64,000 nucleotides of DNA from Candidatus Didemnitutus sp. (GCA_019634575.1 JAHCAY010000001.1:806001-870000); one strand, 5' to 3'; positions 51,038 through 61,255 are shown, numbered from the stretch's first letter. A program made the numbers and translations. The notes: generated by a model not told the origin, from the letters alone.

Positions 51038-52066
51038 ATGGCCCAAACCGACTTCTTCGCCACCGCCCGCGAAGGCACGTTCCCCCTCGTGCCAGCCGAT
51101 CAGTTGACGCCGGAAAATCTCACCGCGCGCAACGCCTCCGGCAACACGCCGCTGCATCTCGCCGCCAAATACGGCTCGCTCGATCAACTCCCGCTCAGCG
51201 TCCTGACTACTGCGACGCTCACGCTGAAAAACGACGCCGGCTACACGCCGCTCCACCTCGCCGCGCGCGCCGGCCGCCTCACCCAAATCCCCGCCGCGCT
51301 CCTCACTCGGGAATTCCTCCTGCTGCGCTCGAACAGCGGCTTCACTCCGCTCCACCTCGCGGCCTCCGCCGGCACGCTCGACCAGATTCCCGCCGGCCTG
51401 CTCGATCTCGAGACCGTGCTGCTGAAGACCGATCACGGCAACACACTCCTCCACGAAGCCGCCGAAGCCGGCACGCTCGACCGCTTCCCGCACCAGTTCA
51501 TCACGCGCGACACCCTCACCGCGCCGAACATCTCCGGCGAGACCGTCCTCCACGTCGCCGTCTTCAACGGCCACCTCCAGCAAATTCCTGCCGAATTTCT
51601 CACCGCGGAAAACCTCCTCACCAAGACGGCCAACCACGACACCGTCCTGCACGCCGCCGCCATCTCCGGTCACCTCGACCAGATTCCTGCCGCGCTCTTC
51701 ACGCACGACAATCTCCTCCTCGCCACCAAGGCCGGCTACACCGTCATCCACGCCGCCGCCGAATCCGGTTACCTGAACCAGATCCCGCCCCACGCGCTCA
51801 GCATCGACCTGCTCATCTCGCGCAACGATTTCGGCGACACCCCGCTGCACGCCGCCGCCGTCGAAGGCCACCTCAACCAGATCCCGCGCGAGTTTTTCAA
51901 CCGCACCACGATGCTCATCCGCAACTACAACGGCGGCACGCCCATCGGCGCCGCCATCCGCCACGGCCACGCGGACCAGTTGCCCGACGATTTCCGTCCC
52001 AAGGAGCCCAACGCCTTCCAGCGTTTCCTCTACAAGATCGGCTTGGCGCGCCCGCCGCACACTTGA
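51038..52066 (+). CDS. Ankyrin-repeat protein with nine 33-residue repeats
   Basis: 342 residues made almost wholly of ankyrin repeats. Nine units of 33 residues run from ~32 to ~320, each starting like NxxGxTPLHLAAxxGxLDQIP. Ankyrin proteins mediate protein contacts. The second half of each unit departs from the common ankyrin pattern and carries LxQIPxxxLTxExLL, which is kept in nearly all repeats. There is no signal peptide or transmembrane segment, so it should be cytoplasmic. Start at ATG 51038. The two receiver genes are transcribed away from it. Confidence 0.88.
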   Translation: MAQTDFFATAREGTFPLVPADQLTPENLTARNASGNTPLHLAAKYGSLDQLPLSVLTTATLTLKNDAGYTPLHLAARAGRLTQIPAALLTREFLLLRSNSGFTPLHLAASAGTLDQIPAGLLDLETVLLKTDHGNTLLHEAAEAGTLDRFPHQFITRDTLTAPNISGETVLHVAVFNGHLQQIPAEFLTAENLLTKTANHDTVLHAAAISGHLDQIPAALFTHDNLLLATKAGYTVIHAAAESGYLNQIPPHALSIDLLISRNDFGDTPLHAAAVEGHLNQIPREFFNRTTMLIRNYNGGTPIGAAIRHGHADQLPDDFRPKEPNAFQRFLYKIGLARPPHT

Positions 52067-53452
<1,386 letters not shown>

Positions 53453-53479
53453 GACGTTTCGGAGTCCTCTCGTCTTCTC

Positions 53480-53508
53480 GACCGGGCACTCACAGTGCCC
53501 GGTCATTC
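53480..53508 (+). terminator. Stem-loop after eno
   Basis: A perfect 11-bp stem GACCGGGCACT/AGTGCCCGGTC with loop CAC, followed by ATTCATTT. The stem is strong but the T run is poor, so termination may be partial. Confidence 0.65.
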
Positions 53509-53570
53509 ATTTCCGCCTTAAAAAAGCAGTCCACCCGTCGATGACACGGGGATACGCTCCCGCTTCGCCA

Positions 53571-54590
53571 ATGTCCCACTCCATGTTCAACCTGCGCCAA
53601 TCCACGATCCTTCGAATCGCAATCTTCACCTTCGCTCTCGGGTTCACCGTCGCCGCTCAGGCACAGACCCCCAGCGTCCAATCCCTTCCGCCCGCCTTGC
53701 GCGCCGCGGTGTTGAGCGGTAACGCCAACGCCGTCCAGGCCGCGATCAGCACCCTCAGCGGCGGCAACCCGCAGCAAGCCGGCGCACTCGCCGCCTCAGT
53801 GATCAGCGCCGCCGAAAGCCTCGTCGCCACGAATCCCCAAACGGCGATCAATGTGGCCAGCGCCGCCGTGCAGTCGGTGCGAGCGACCACAGTGCAGCAG
53901 TCTTCTCCGCAGCAGACCCAAACCGTTCTCACCACCGCGGCCCGAATCTTCGTCAACCCGGCCGTGCAACAGGTCGCGCCCGCGCTGGCCGCCAGCGTCG
54001 CCACCTCGACCCTCCAAGCCGCCCAGACGACCGCCAACTCCGCTCTCGTCGCCTCCGTCGCCACCGCCGCAGTGACGACCGCCGAGAAGGTCTTGACCAC
54101 CAATCCGGCCGCCGCCGTTCAACTCGCCGCCACCGCCGTTGCCGCGGTGTCTTCCTCGAGCGTGTCCTCGTCGAGCCCGACGCAAGCCCTCCAAGTCGCT
54201 GAAACTGCTGCCCGCATCGCGGTGCAGCCCGTCGCGCAAAATGCGGGGCCGGCTGTTGTGGCTCAAATCGCTACCGGCGTTGCGAACCTTGTCACCACTC
54301 CGACCGTCTACCAAGCCTCGCCGCAAGCCGCCGTCAGTGTGCTCGCCAACGCCTACGCCGCCGCCAAGTCCCCGACCGTCACGGCAGCCGTGCCCGGTGC
54401 CGCGACCAGCGTCAGCCAAACCATCACCGCGGCGAGCCAAAACACGGCGCTTGGCCAAGCCAATGCCTCCAACGCCTCCCAGCTCAACGCCATTCTCAAT
54501 CCGAACCAACCGACGACCACGACGACTATCAACGACGCTCCCGCTCCCGTCGAAACGCCGGTGAACCAAGGTTCGTCCAGCCCGAACTAA
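53571..54590 (+). CDS. Secreted Ala-rich protein with an internal 90-residue duplication
   Basis: 339 residues from ATG 53571. A signal peptide ends near AQAQTPS. The mature protein is Ala/Val/Thr/Ser-rich and looks wholly helical. It has a tandem duplication with 90-residue spacing: TNPQTAINVASAAVQSV aligns with TNPAAAVQLAATAVAAV, and SSPQQTQTVLTTAARIFV with SSPTQALQVAETAARIAV. A third, shorter relative begins ASPQAAVSVLANAYAAA. The C-terminus is Thr/Pro-rich. No known family was recognised. A terminator lies 28 bases past the stop. It may be a surface or periplasmic filament or spacer protein; this is a guess. Confidence 0.65.
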   Translation: MSHSMFNLRQSTILRIAIFTFALGFTVAAQAQTPSVQSLPPALRAAVLSGNANAVQAAISTLSGGNPQQAGALAASVISAAESLVATNPQTAINVASAAVQSVRATTVQQSSPQQTQTVLTTAARIFVNPAVQQVAPALAASVATSTLQAAQTTANSALVASVATAAVTTAEKVLTTNPAAAVQLAATAVAAVSSSSVSSSSPTQALQVAETAARIAVQPVAQNAGPAVVAQIATGVANLVTTPTVYQASPQAAVSVLANAYAAAKSPTVTAAVPGAATSVSQTITAASQNTALGQANASNASQLNAILNPNQPTTTTTINDAPAPVETPVNQGSSSPN

Positions 54591-54617
54591 ACTCGACTTC
54601 AGCCTCGATTAATTCGC

Positions 54618-54642
54618 GCCCGCCGTTTCCGGCGGGCTTTTT
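54618..54642 (+). terminator. Rho-independent terminator
   Basis: Stem GCCCGCC/GGCGGGC with loop GTTTCC, followed by TTTTT. It ends the transcript of the Ala-rich protein gene. Confidence 0.88.
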
Positions 54643-54765
54643 GTTGTCGGCGAGCGAAAAGCCACCGACATCGTCGCGCGCTGCGGTCGTCCCGGACGCC
54701 TTGCTTTTGTCGCCCGACGCCGCAAAGGTGTCCGCGCGCCCCGTAACACTCAACCGCACGATCCC

Positions 54766-55302
54766 TTGCCCACCACACGCATCCTTTCCCTCGGCGCCGC
54801 GGTCCTGGCCTTCGCCACGATCACCTTTGCCGCTGAATCGAAGCCGGACGCCTCCGCGGAAAAATCCGCCGAGAAAGCCCCCGCCTCGCCCGCCGCAAAA
54901 CCGGCCGAGCCCGCCGACCCCAAAGCCGCCGGTCTCAAAGTCGAAGGCGAGACCGTGAAGATGCCCGTCTTCACCGTCAGCGCCGAGCGCCTGCGTGAGA
55001 TCGACGTCACCATCAAGCGCCTCGAAAAACAGATTTCCCGCGAGAAAAAACAGCTCGAGAAGAGCAACCTCGACGAGTCGCTGAACGGCGAGAAAGTCGC
55101 GAAAGCCGCCGCGATCTTCGGTGGCAAATCCACCGCGCAACGCGCCTCCGTCGCCGCCGTCCGCATCGACTCGATGGAGAAGGAACTCCAGATTCTCGAA
55201 ACCCTCCGCACCCCGCTCACCAAGGACGACCGCGCCATGCTCGAACGTCTCGTGGAGGACCAGCGCACCTACCGTCGCAATCTCGACGACGCGCTGCGTT
55301 GA
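54766..55302 (+). CDS. Secreted coiled-coil protein of unknown function
   Basis: 178 residues from a TTG start (MPTTRILSLGAAVLAFATIT). A signal peptide of ~22 residues is followed by a Lys/Pro/Ala-rich spacer. A helical stretch (ERLREIDVTIKRLEKQISRE and on) then has the heptad spacing of a coiled coil. MPVFTV just before the helix is a short strand-like motif. No family recognised. The gene is followed by a terminator at 55363 and is probably monocistronic. Confidence 0.6.
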   Translation: MPTTRILSLGAAVLAFATITFAAESKPDASAEKSAEKAPASPAAKPAEPADPKAAGLKVEGETVKMPVFTVSAERLREIDVTIKRLEKQISREKKQLEKSNLDESLNGEKVAKAAAIFGGKSTAQRASVAAVRIDSMEKELQILETLRTPLTKDDRAMLERLVEDQRTYRRNLDDALR

Positions 55303-55644
55303 ACGAATTCCGGCCGCGGCTTCCCTAGGCCGCCACCGGCGCACACACCAAGCAACCAAGGGAAGGCCGGACTTCGCGAGAAGCCCGGCCTTTTCTTTTC
55401 CCACCTTTCGCCCGCCGCATCGGAATCGCGGCAAATTCTCCGCCGCCTCACCAGCCACACACAACCATCGCCCTCGCGCCAGCGTCGCATCCCGATCGCC
55501 ACGCGAAACGCGCGGCCCGTCCTGACGATCCCACCGCGTTCAAGATCGCGCAGGACACGAATTCACGCTGCGAAGAAATCTCGGCGCTTGCAGGTGCCCG
55601 CCGATGCGTCACCCAATTTGCCCGCGCCGTCGCCGGTCGCTCCG
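55303..55644. other. Intergenic spacer with a terminator and upstream region of the TPR gene
   Basis: 342 bases. The terminator lies at 55363-55396. The rest has no convincing gene. A short in-frame extension of the TPR gene (from TTG 55588) is open but unconserved in character. Confidence 0.5.
55363..55396 (+). terminator. Rho-independent terminator
   Basis: Stem AAGGCCGGACTTC/GAAGCCCGGCCTT (one mismatch) around GCGA, followed by TTCTTTT. It ends the coiled-coil gene transcript. Confidence 0.85.
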
Positions 55645-57348
55645 ATGTCCGCCCCCAGGAATCCAATTCACCGCTGGCACCGCCGTTGGGAGGAACTCTC
55701 CTACGGCCAGCAACGCCGCTTGCAGACCCTCGCGATCTTGGCGCTGCTCGCGCTTTGCGCTCCTGTCCTCTACGTCGCCGCGCGTCCGCACGTGAACCAC
55801 TGGCGCCATCGCCAGGCCCTCGCGCAGGCCGAGCGCTTCGAGCAGCAGCAGGATTATCGCAGCGCCGTGCTCGCACTGCATCGCGCCACGCAGATCGCTC
55901 CGGACGATGTGGAAACCTGGCGCCGCGTCGCGCGCACGCTCGACGCTCTCGGCGCGAGCGACGCCCTCGTCGCCCACGAGAACATCGTCGCCCTCGCGCC
56001 CGACGACGCACAGGCGCGCGCCGCCCTCGCCGCCGCCGCACTCCGCTTCGGCTCCGCCGAGACGACGCGCCGCGCACTCGAGGAGCTCGCGCGCGATCCC
56101 GCCCAGCGCGAGTCCTACCTGCGCCTTTCCGCCGAACTCGCCCGCGAACTCGACGACCTGCCCGCTTACGAAGCCCACCTGATCGAACTCTCGCGCCTCC
56201 AGCCGGACGACGCGGACATCCGGTTCAACTTGGCCGCCCTCCAAGTTGTGAAACCATCCCCCGCGGACCAGTCGGCGGGCCGCGACGCCCTGCTTGCGCT
56301 GCTCGAAAATTCGCGCGTGCGCGTGCGCGCCGCGCTCGAGCTTCTGCGCGTCGCCGCGCGCCGGCGCGATCCCGCTTTCGCGGGCACCGTGGTGAATGCG
56401 ATCAACGCGCGCGCCGGCTCCAACCTCGCCGCCCCTGCGGTCGACCCGTGGCCCGCCCTGCTCGCCACACTCCAACGCGCCGCCCTCGCCGGTGGCGAAG
56501 CGGACATTTCCCGCGTGGCACAATGGATGGCTTCCGTTCGCCGCACGGACGAGGCGTTGGCCTGGCTCGCTCAGTTGCCCGGCGAATTGCTCGCCGCTCC
56601 CGCCGTGCGCGAAATCGCCGCCGATCTCGCAGCGCGCGCAAACGACGCGTCCCGCGCGCGCGGACTGCTCGTCGCCGGAGCGTGGGGCCCGTGGCCGGCT
56701 GAGAGCATCGATGCCGCCCTCGCGGCGCACGCCGAGCAACTCGCCGAGCATCCCGGCGCGGCGCGCACGCGCTGGCAGGAGGCCGTCCGCTACGCCGAAC
56801 AATCGCCCGTCGCTCTCCGCAACCTCGCGCGCCTCGCCCGGCTTTGGCAGGATGACGAGAGCGTCGAGATCGCCGCCAAAGCCGCCCTCGCACGCCAGCC
56901 CCGCTCGCCGTGGGCCAACCGCGAGCTGCGCGACATCTATTTCACGCGCGGCGATACCGCGAAATTGTTGGCCCACTACCACACCTGGCTTGCCGTCGAA
57001 CCCGACCGCCCGGCTGTCCTCTTCGGTTGCGTGCGCGCCGCCGTCGCCCTCGGCCGAGTCGACACCGCGCTCGAACAGCGCGTCGCTGCGCCGGCCAATG
57101 CTGCCCCGGCCACACCACTCGTCCAACTCGCTCATGCGCTCATCCTCGCGCGCACGCAGCCGGAGACCGCACAGCGCATCATCGCCGCTCTTCCCCCCGC
57201 CGCTCGCGACCTTCCGGAGGCTATCCTCGTCCGAGCCTTGGCCGGAGGCGACACCACCGCCGTCCAGATAATGACACAGAAGCCGCAGGAGCTTTTTCCC
57301 GAAGAGCGGTCTTTGCTTAAGTTACTTGGTAAACAGGTCGATAAATAG
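55645..57348 (+). CDS. TPR-repeat membrane protein
   Basis: 567 residues from ATG 55645. A basic N-terminal cytoplasmic part (NPIHRWHRRWEELSYGQQRR) leads into one transmembrane segment, LAILALLALCAPVLYVAA (~30-47). Tetratricopeptide-like helical repeats follow over most of the protein (AERFEQQQDYRSAVLALHRA, APDDVETWRRVARTLDAL). It probably scaffolds envelope-located complexes. It lies 90 bases upstream of the PEP-CTERM protein gene, so a link with surface protein sorting is possible but unproven. Confidence 0.75.
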   Translation: MSAPRNPIHRWHRRWEELSYGQQRRLQTLAILALLALCAPVLYVAARPHVNHWRHRQALAQAERFEQQQDYRSAVLALHRATQIAPDDVETWRRVARTLDALGASDALVAHENIVALAPDDAQARAALAAAALRFGSAETTRRALEELARDPAQRESYLRLSAELARELDDLPAYEAHLIELSRLQPDDADIRFNLAALQVVKPSPADQSAGRDALLALLENSRVRVRAALELLRVAARRRDPAFAGTVVNAINARAGSNLAAPAVDPWPALLATLQRAALAGGEADISRVAQWMASVRRTDEALAWLAQLPGELLAAPAVREIAADLAARANDASRARGLLVAGAWGPWPAESIDAALAAHAEQLAEHPGAARTRWQEAVRYAEQSPVALRNLARLARLWQDDESVEIAAKAALARQPRSPWANRELRDIYFTRGDTAKLLAHYHTWLAVEPDRPAVLFGCVRAAVALGRVDTALEQRVAAPANAAPATPLVQLAHALILARTQPETAQRIIAALPPAARDLPEAILVRALAGGDTTAVQIMTQKPQELFPEERSLLKLLGKQVDK

Positions 57349-57437
57349 CACGGAGCTTCCTTTTCGCTCAACGCGTGCACACAACGACCACTTGCCAGAT
57401 TGACAGGGGTTTCACCCTATTTTTATTTGGGGCCGAA

Positions 57438-58580
57438 ATGCATCTCCTGCGTCGCGTCGCCCTCGTCTGCGCCGTGGTCCTCTCCACCGGACTCGCGACG
57501 CGACTGCACGCCCAAACGGTGAGCGAACAGGCACTGGCCGCCTACGATTACTACACGCGGAACTACAATGTCGTCACCTTCGGCAACCTGTCGCTCAACG
57601 GCACGCACACCGACGGCGGCATCGCGGTCGGCGGCAATCTCACGGTGAGCAACGGCTCCATCATCGCGATGCAGGACTCGCCCTCGATCGGCTCCGATCC
57701 GTCGCTCTACGTGAACGGCCAGATCATCCTCGCCGGCAACGCCCAGTTCAACCGCGGCTACGCCGCCACGCCGAACCTCTCCAATTCCCTCACCTGGACC
57801 TACGACCCGCAGAACAACCAAAACCAGCGCGCGCTGACCAACGGCACCTACACGCTCAGTTACAACACCTCCGACGCCCAGGCCTACGTCGACCCGCGCA
57901 CGCTCTCCGCCCCCGCCGGCTGGAATTGGTCCACCGCCCAGAGCGCGCTCATCGACGCCTCCGCCACTCTCGCCGCCGCGACCGTGAACGGCACCGCCAC
58001 CATCGCCGGCCAGACGCTCACCTTCACCAGCAACAGCTCCGGCGTGGTCGTCTTCAACATCGATGCCAGCAAGATCGTCAACGGCATCTACGACATCAAC
58101 AACGACGGCTTCTACGACCAGAACAACGAGCGCCTCAGCAACATCCAGGCGAACCTCAACGCCGATCAGTATTTCGTCGTCAACGTCACCAACGCCACCA
58201 GCGCCGACGGCAGCAAAATCCTCTTCGACGGCGTGAACAATTTCAACAGCGGCACCAACAACGACCATCTGCTCTGGAACATCATCCCCGACGGCAACAG
58301 CGGCACCGCCGACATCCTCAACCTCGGCACGAACTTCTACGGCAGCATCCTCGCCCCGCTCGTCGATGTGCAGAGCAACAACCGTTACCTCAACGGCCAA
58401 TTCGTCGGCAACAGCCTCACCCAAACCAGCGCCGAGATCCACTACGCCGGCGGCTACTCCGCGCCCGTGAGCTTCTCGCCTGTCCCCGAGCCGAGCGCCT
58501 ACGCCGTCCTCATCGCCGTCCTCGGCGGAGTCGGTTTCGTCTGGCACCGCCGCCGCTCGCACCGCACCGACGCTTCGTGA
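57438..58580 (+). CDS. Choice-of-anchor A family protein with PEP-CTERM sorting signal
   Basis: 380 residues. Signal peptide ends near LHAQT. The body is Asn/Gly-rich and fits the choice-of-anchor A domain (YNVVTFGNLSLNGTHTDGGI, AVGGNLTVSNG, HLLWNIIPDG, FYGSILAPLVDVQSNN). The C-terminus VPEPSAYAVLIAVLGGVGF followed by WHRRR is a PEP-CTERM signal: PEP motif, hydrophobic helix, basic end. Such proteins are sorted by exosortase to the surface. No exosortase gene is in the window. An Asn-rich composition unlike its neighbours reflects surface-protein selection. Confidence 0.9.
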   Translation: MHLLRRVALVCAVVLSTGLATRLHAQTVSEQALAAYDYYTRNYNVVTFGNLSLNGTHTDGGIAVGGNLTVSNGSIIAMQDSPSIGSDPSLYVNGQIILAGNAQFNRGYAATPNLSNSLTWTYDPQNNQNQRALTNGTYTLSYNTSDAQAYVDPRTLSAPAGWNWSTAQSALIDASATLAAATVNGTATIAGQTLTFTSNSSGVVVFNIDASKIVNGIYDINNDGFYDQNNERLSNIQANLNADQYFVVNVTNATSADGSKILFDGVNNFNSGTNNDHLLWNIIPDGNSGTADILNLGTNFYGSILAPLVDVQSNNRYLNGQFVGNSLTQTSAEIHYAGGYSAPVSFSPVPEPSAYAVLIAVLGGVGFVWHRRRSHRTDAS

Positions 58581-58683
58581 GCGACCACGAACGCGGCCGC
58601 AGAGCCCGCATGTAGGTTGCGCGCGCGCGTGCAACTCCCCTGTCCCACAGAAGCTCGCGCATCGCCGCCCGATCATTCCGGAT

Positions 58684-58722
58684 TGTCATCGCGAGGCCCG
58701 CGTAGTGGGCCGTGGCGATCCA
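58684..58722. repeat. TGTCATCGCGAGG-type dispersed repeat
   Basis: TGTCATCGCGAGGCCCGCGT followed by AGTGGGCCGTGGCGATCCAG. The CCCGCGTAGTGGG centre is itself palindromic. It is a relative of the element at 49875-49909. Confidence 0.65.
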
Positions 58723-58782
58723 GCCGAACTCGAAAAAACGCGACGCCGCGCCGCGACCACTCTCCCCGCCCGCGTGCGCCCG

Positions 58783-59583
58783 TTACCGCGACATCGGCGC
58801 CTTCTCCACGCCGAGATGCTTGCAGTGCCACTTCAGCGCGTCCTGCACATGCCGATCCCAGTAGTCGTAATCGTGCGCGCCCTTGTGCTCGCGGTATTCG
58901 TGCGGGACCCCAGCCGCGGTGAGCTGCCGGTGGAAATCGCGATTATCCTCGAGGAGAAAATCCTCCGTGCCGCAATCGAGCAACAGGTGCGGTAGGTTGC
59001 CTGCCTTTTGCGCCCGTTGCGCGAGCCGCAGGATGTCGTGCTCCGTGTCGTTCGGCTTCGTCCCGAAAATGCGCCGCAACTCCGCGAGAAATTCGCGCGA
59101 CTTGTCCCGATGCCGCCCCGCCTGCTCCGCCTCGTGGCTGAAGTCCGCATTCGACCGCCCGAGCGCGCCCGAGTGGCTGTTCACCGAACAGAATTTTTCC
59201 GCGAAACCCAGCCCGAGCCGCAACGCACCGTAGCCGCCCATCGACAGTCCGCCGATCGCCCGCGCCGCCCGCTCGGGCCGCGTCTGAAAATTGCCGTCGA
59301 CGAAGTTCACCAGCTCCACGCCGAAATGCCGCGCGTAGGCCGGACCATGATCGTTGTCGGTGTAGAAACCGCGGTAGCCGTCCGGTATCACCACGATCAG
59401 CGGCAATTCGCGCACATACCACTCGATCCGCGTCTGCCGAATCCACGTCGTCGAATCGCCGCCGATGCCGTGCAGCAGATAGAGCACGGGAAACGGCCCG
59501 CGACCGACACGCGGCAGCAACACCTGCATCTCCGTCTGCTTGTCGAGCACATCGCTGCGCCAGTGAACTTGGGCCCAAGGCAT
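58783..59583 (-). CDS. Esterase D/PHB-type alpha/beta hydrolase
   Basis: 266 residues from ATG 59581-59583. VLYLLHGIGGDSTTW is the oxyanion segment, the nucleophile serine is in GGLSMGGYGALR, and Asp and His lie in LLDCGTEDFLLEDN and GAHDYDYWDRH. This is the esterase D (feruloyl esterase/S-formylglutathione hydrolase-like) family. There is no signal peptide in this start; the ~19 extra residues of an upstream start are not conserved. Substrate unknown. Confidence 0.87.
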   Translation of the reverse strand: MPWAQVHWRSDVLDKQTEMQVLLPRVGRGPFPVLYLLHGIGGDSTTWIRQTRIEWYVRELPLIVVIPDGYRGFYTDNDHGPAYARHFGVELVNFVDGNFQTRPERAARAIGGLSMGGYGALRLGLGFAEKFCSVNSHSGALGRSNADFSHEAEQAGRHRDKSREFLAELRRIFGTKPNDTEHDILRLAQRAQKAGNLPHLLLDCGTEDFLLEDNRDFHRQLTAAGVPHEYREHKGAHDYDYWDRHVQDALKWHCKHLGVEKAPMSR

Positions 59584-59728
59584 AGGCCGCAAACTCAATC
59601 CAGCCGCTCGCCGCGCGCAAGCGCCCGCTGCGACACGCAAACCCCTTCCGGAAATCGCCTGCCCGCGCCGGGTAGTTCGCGCCGCGAAATGTCGGCCGCG
59701 AGCGCGCCCACACTCTTCGCGTCAGCTC

Positions 59729-59750
59729 GTAGGCAGCGAGCTTGCTCGCG
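59729..59750. repeat. Half copy of the GCGAGCTTGCTCGC REP-like sequence
   Basis: GTAGGCAGCGAGCTTGCTCG then CG. It matches one arm of the element at 20424-20481 with a one- or two-base change. The second arm is missing. Confidence 0.65.
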
Positions 59751-59802
59751 CCCGCTCGGGCGAGACGCACCCAAGGTCGCCAGCACGCACCAACCAACGC
59801 CA

Positions 59803-60969
59803 TCACTCCACGCGCAAAATATACCCGCGCAGGTATTCGCTCTCCGGCATCGTCGCCAGCACCGGATGGTCCGGCGGCTGGTGACACCATTCGAGCACAT
59901 GCACGCGACGCTTCGCGTCGTTCGCCGCCTGCGCCAGCACCTGCCGCAACTCCGTGTCATGCATGTGGTGCGAGCACGTGTAGGTGGCGAGCACGCCGCC
60001 GGGCGTCAGCGCCTTCATGGCGCGCAAATTGAGTTCCTTGTAGCCGCGCAGCGCATTCTCGAGCGCGCTCTTCGATTTCGCGAACGGCGGGGGATCGAGC
60101 ACGATCAGGTCCCACGCCGGCGCCGCCTCGCGCTGCGCCGTGAACCAGTCGAAAACATTCGCGCCGACGAACTCCGCGGTCACGCCGTTGCGCTCCGCGT
60201 TTTTCTTCGCCTGACCGATCGCATCAAACGCACTGTCGAGCCCGAGCACGCGCGCCGCGCCGGCACGCGCCGCGTGCAGCGCGAACGAGCCTTGGTTGCA
60301 GAACGCATCGAGCACGCGCTTGCCCGCGGCGTATTTCGCCACCGCCGAATGCTGCAACCGCTGATCGAGGTAGAATCCCGTTTTCTGTCCGCTCTGCAGA
60401 TCGAGCCAATAATCGAAACCGTCGATCGTCGCCCAGCGCGGCTCCCACGCCGCGCCGCTGCGTGTGTGCGTCTCCATCGCCAGACCTTCGAGGCGGCGCA
60501 GGTTCGAGTCGTTGCGGAAAATGATCTCCTTCGCGCCGGTCAACTCCGCCAACAGGTCGCCGATCAACGCCGCGCGCTTGTCCATCGCGAGCGTCTGGAT
60601 CTGCAGCACGATCGCCTCGCCGAACTGGTCGGCCACGACACCGGGCAGGCCGTCCGACTCCGACCAGACCAAGCGCATGTAGGGGCGCAGCAAGTCTGCG
60701 CCCCTACGGCGGATCGCCGCCGTCAGCGCCTCGCGCAGATACGCCTCGTCCAACCCCACGCGCTCGCGGCTGAGCCGCCGCCAGACGATCTGCGATTTCG
60801 AATTATAGATGCCCGTGCCGAGCAACCGTCCCGCGCGATCGCGGCACTCGACGACCTCGCCGTCGTGTTCCGCCGGCAACAGCGCCTCGACTTCGTTCGC
60901 GAACACCCACGGATGTCCCTCGAGCACGCGCCCCTTGGCGTTCGGTTTCAGTTTGAGCGAGTTGAGCAC
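59803..60969 (-). CDS. Class I SAM-dependent rRNA methyltransferase (RlmI-like)
   Basis: 388 residues from a GTG start (VLNSLKLKPNAKGRVLEGHP). An N-terminal PUA domain (~1-70) is followed by the methyltransferase fold: AdoMet motif DAFCNQGSFALHAARAG and catalytic region VLDPPPFAKSK. This is the 23S rRNA m5C methyltransferase RlmI (YccW) layout. Residues 88-97 (in RRGADLLRPYM) are encoded by a 29-bp GTAGGGGC-type palindrome, the same repeat family as in two intergenic sites. No catalytic residue is affected. It stands between the esterase and a short upstream ORF. Confidence 0.9.
   Translation of the reverse strand: MLNSLKLKPNAKGRVLEGHPWVFANEVEALLPAEHDGEVVECRDRAGRLLGTGIYNSKSQIVWRRLSRERVGLDEAYLREALTAAIRRRGADLLRPYMRLVWSESDGLPGVVADQFGEAIVLQIQTLAMDKRAALIGDLLAELTGAKEIIFRNDSNLRRLEGLAMETHTRSGAAWEPRWATIDGFDYWLDLQSGQKTGFYLDQRLQHSAVAKYAAGKRVLDAFCNQGSFALHAARAGAARVLGLDSAFDAIGQAKKNAERNGVTAEFVGANVFDWFTAQREAAPAWDLIVLDPPPFAKSKSALENALRGYKELNLRAMKALTPGGVLATYTCSHHMHDTELRQVLAQAANDAKRRVHVLEWCHQPPDHPVLATMPESEYLRGYILRVE
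60679..60707. repeat. GTAGGGGC-family hairpin inside coding sequence
   Basis: Perfect 12-bp arms GTAGGGGCGCAG and CTGCGCCCCTAC around CAAGT, lying in frame inside the RlmI-like gene. Confidence 0.9.
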
Positions 60970-61015
60970 AGCCCGGCATCGTTGCCGGTTCCCTCGCCCG
61001 CGGAAGCACAAAATG

Positions 61016-61111
61016 CTACCGCAGCGCCCGCCGGCTCAGATGCCAGGCGCGCGCGATCTCCGCGAGCACCTCGCGCAGATCGGCCCACAGCTTTTGCTTG
61101 ATGGGGTCCAT
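61016..61111 (-). CDS. Possible small ORF (31 residues)
   Basis: Starts ATG 61109-61111, encodes MDPIKQKLWADLREVLAEIA followed by RAWHLSRRALR, and ends 46 bases before the RlmI-like start. The composition is that of an amphipathic helix with a basic tail, better than the average frame here. No clear ribosome-binding site. It may be a real small protein or chance. Confidence 0.35.
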   Translation of the reverse strand: MDPIKQKLWADLREVLAEIARAWHLSRRALR

Positions 61112-61224
61112 GTCCCGAAATCGGCTCGGCGAGCGCCTCCCTTGAGCCGGCCGTTTGTAACCCCAAAAAAGGCTTCCCTCGCCCCACGCCGCCCCGTTTC
61201 CTGACCGACTCCTCTTTTCTATCC

Positions 61225-61252
61225 GTCCTCAGACTTCAGTCCTCCGTCCTCC
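61225..61252. repeat. Period-7 tract before the prfC start codon
   Basis: Units GTCCTCA, GACTTCA, GTCCTCC, GTCCTCC, ending 3 bases before the prfC ATG. Confidence 0.75.
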
Positions 61253-61255
61253 GCA

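Noticed and set aside
57400..57428. TTGACA with a TTATTT box as promoter of the PEP-CTERM gene
   Set aside because: The spacing of 17 fits, but the -10 box would lie only 9 bases before the start codon and matches poorly. Too weak to list as a feature.
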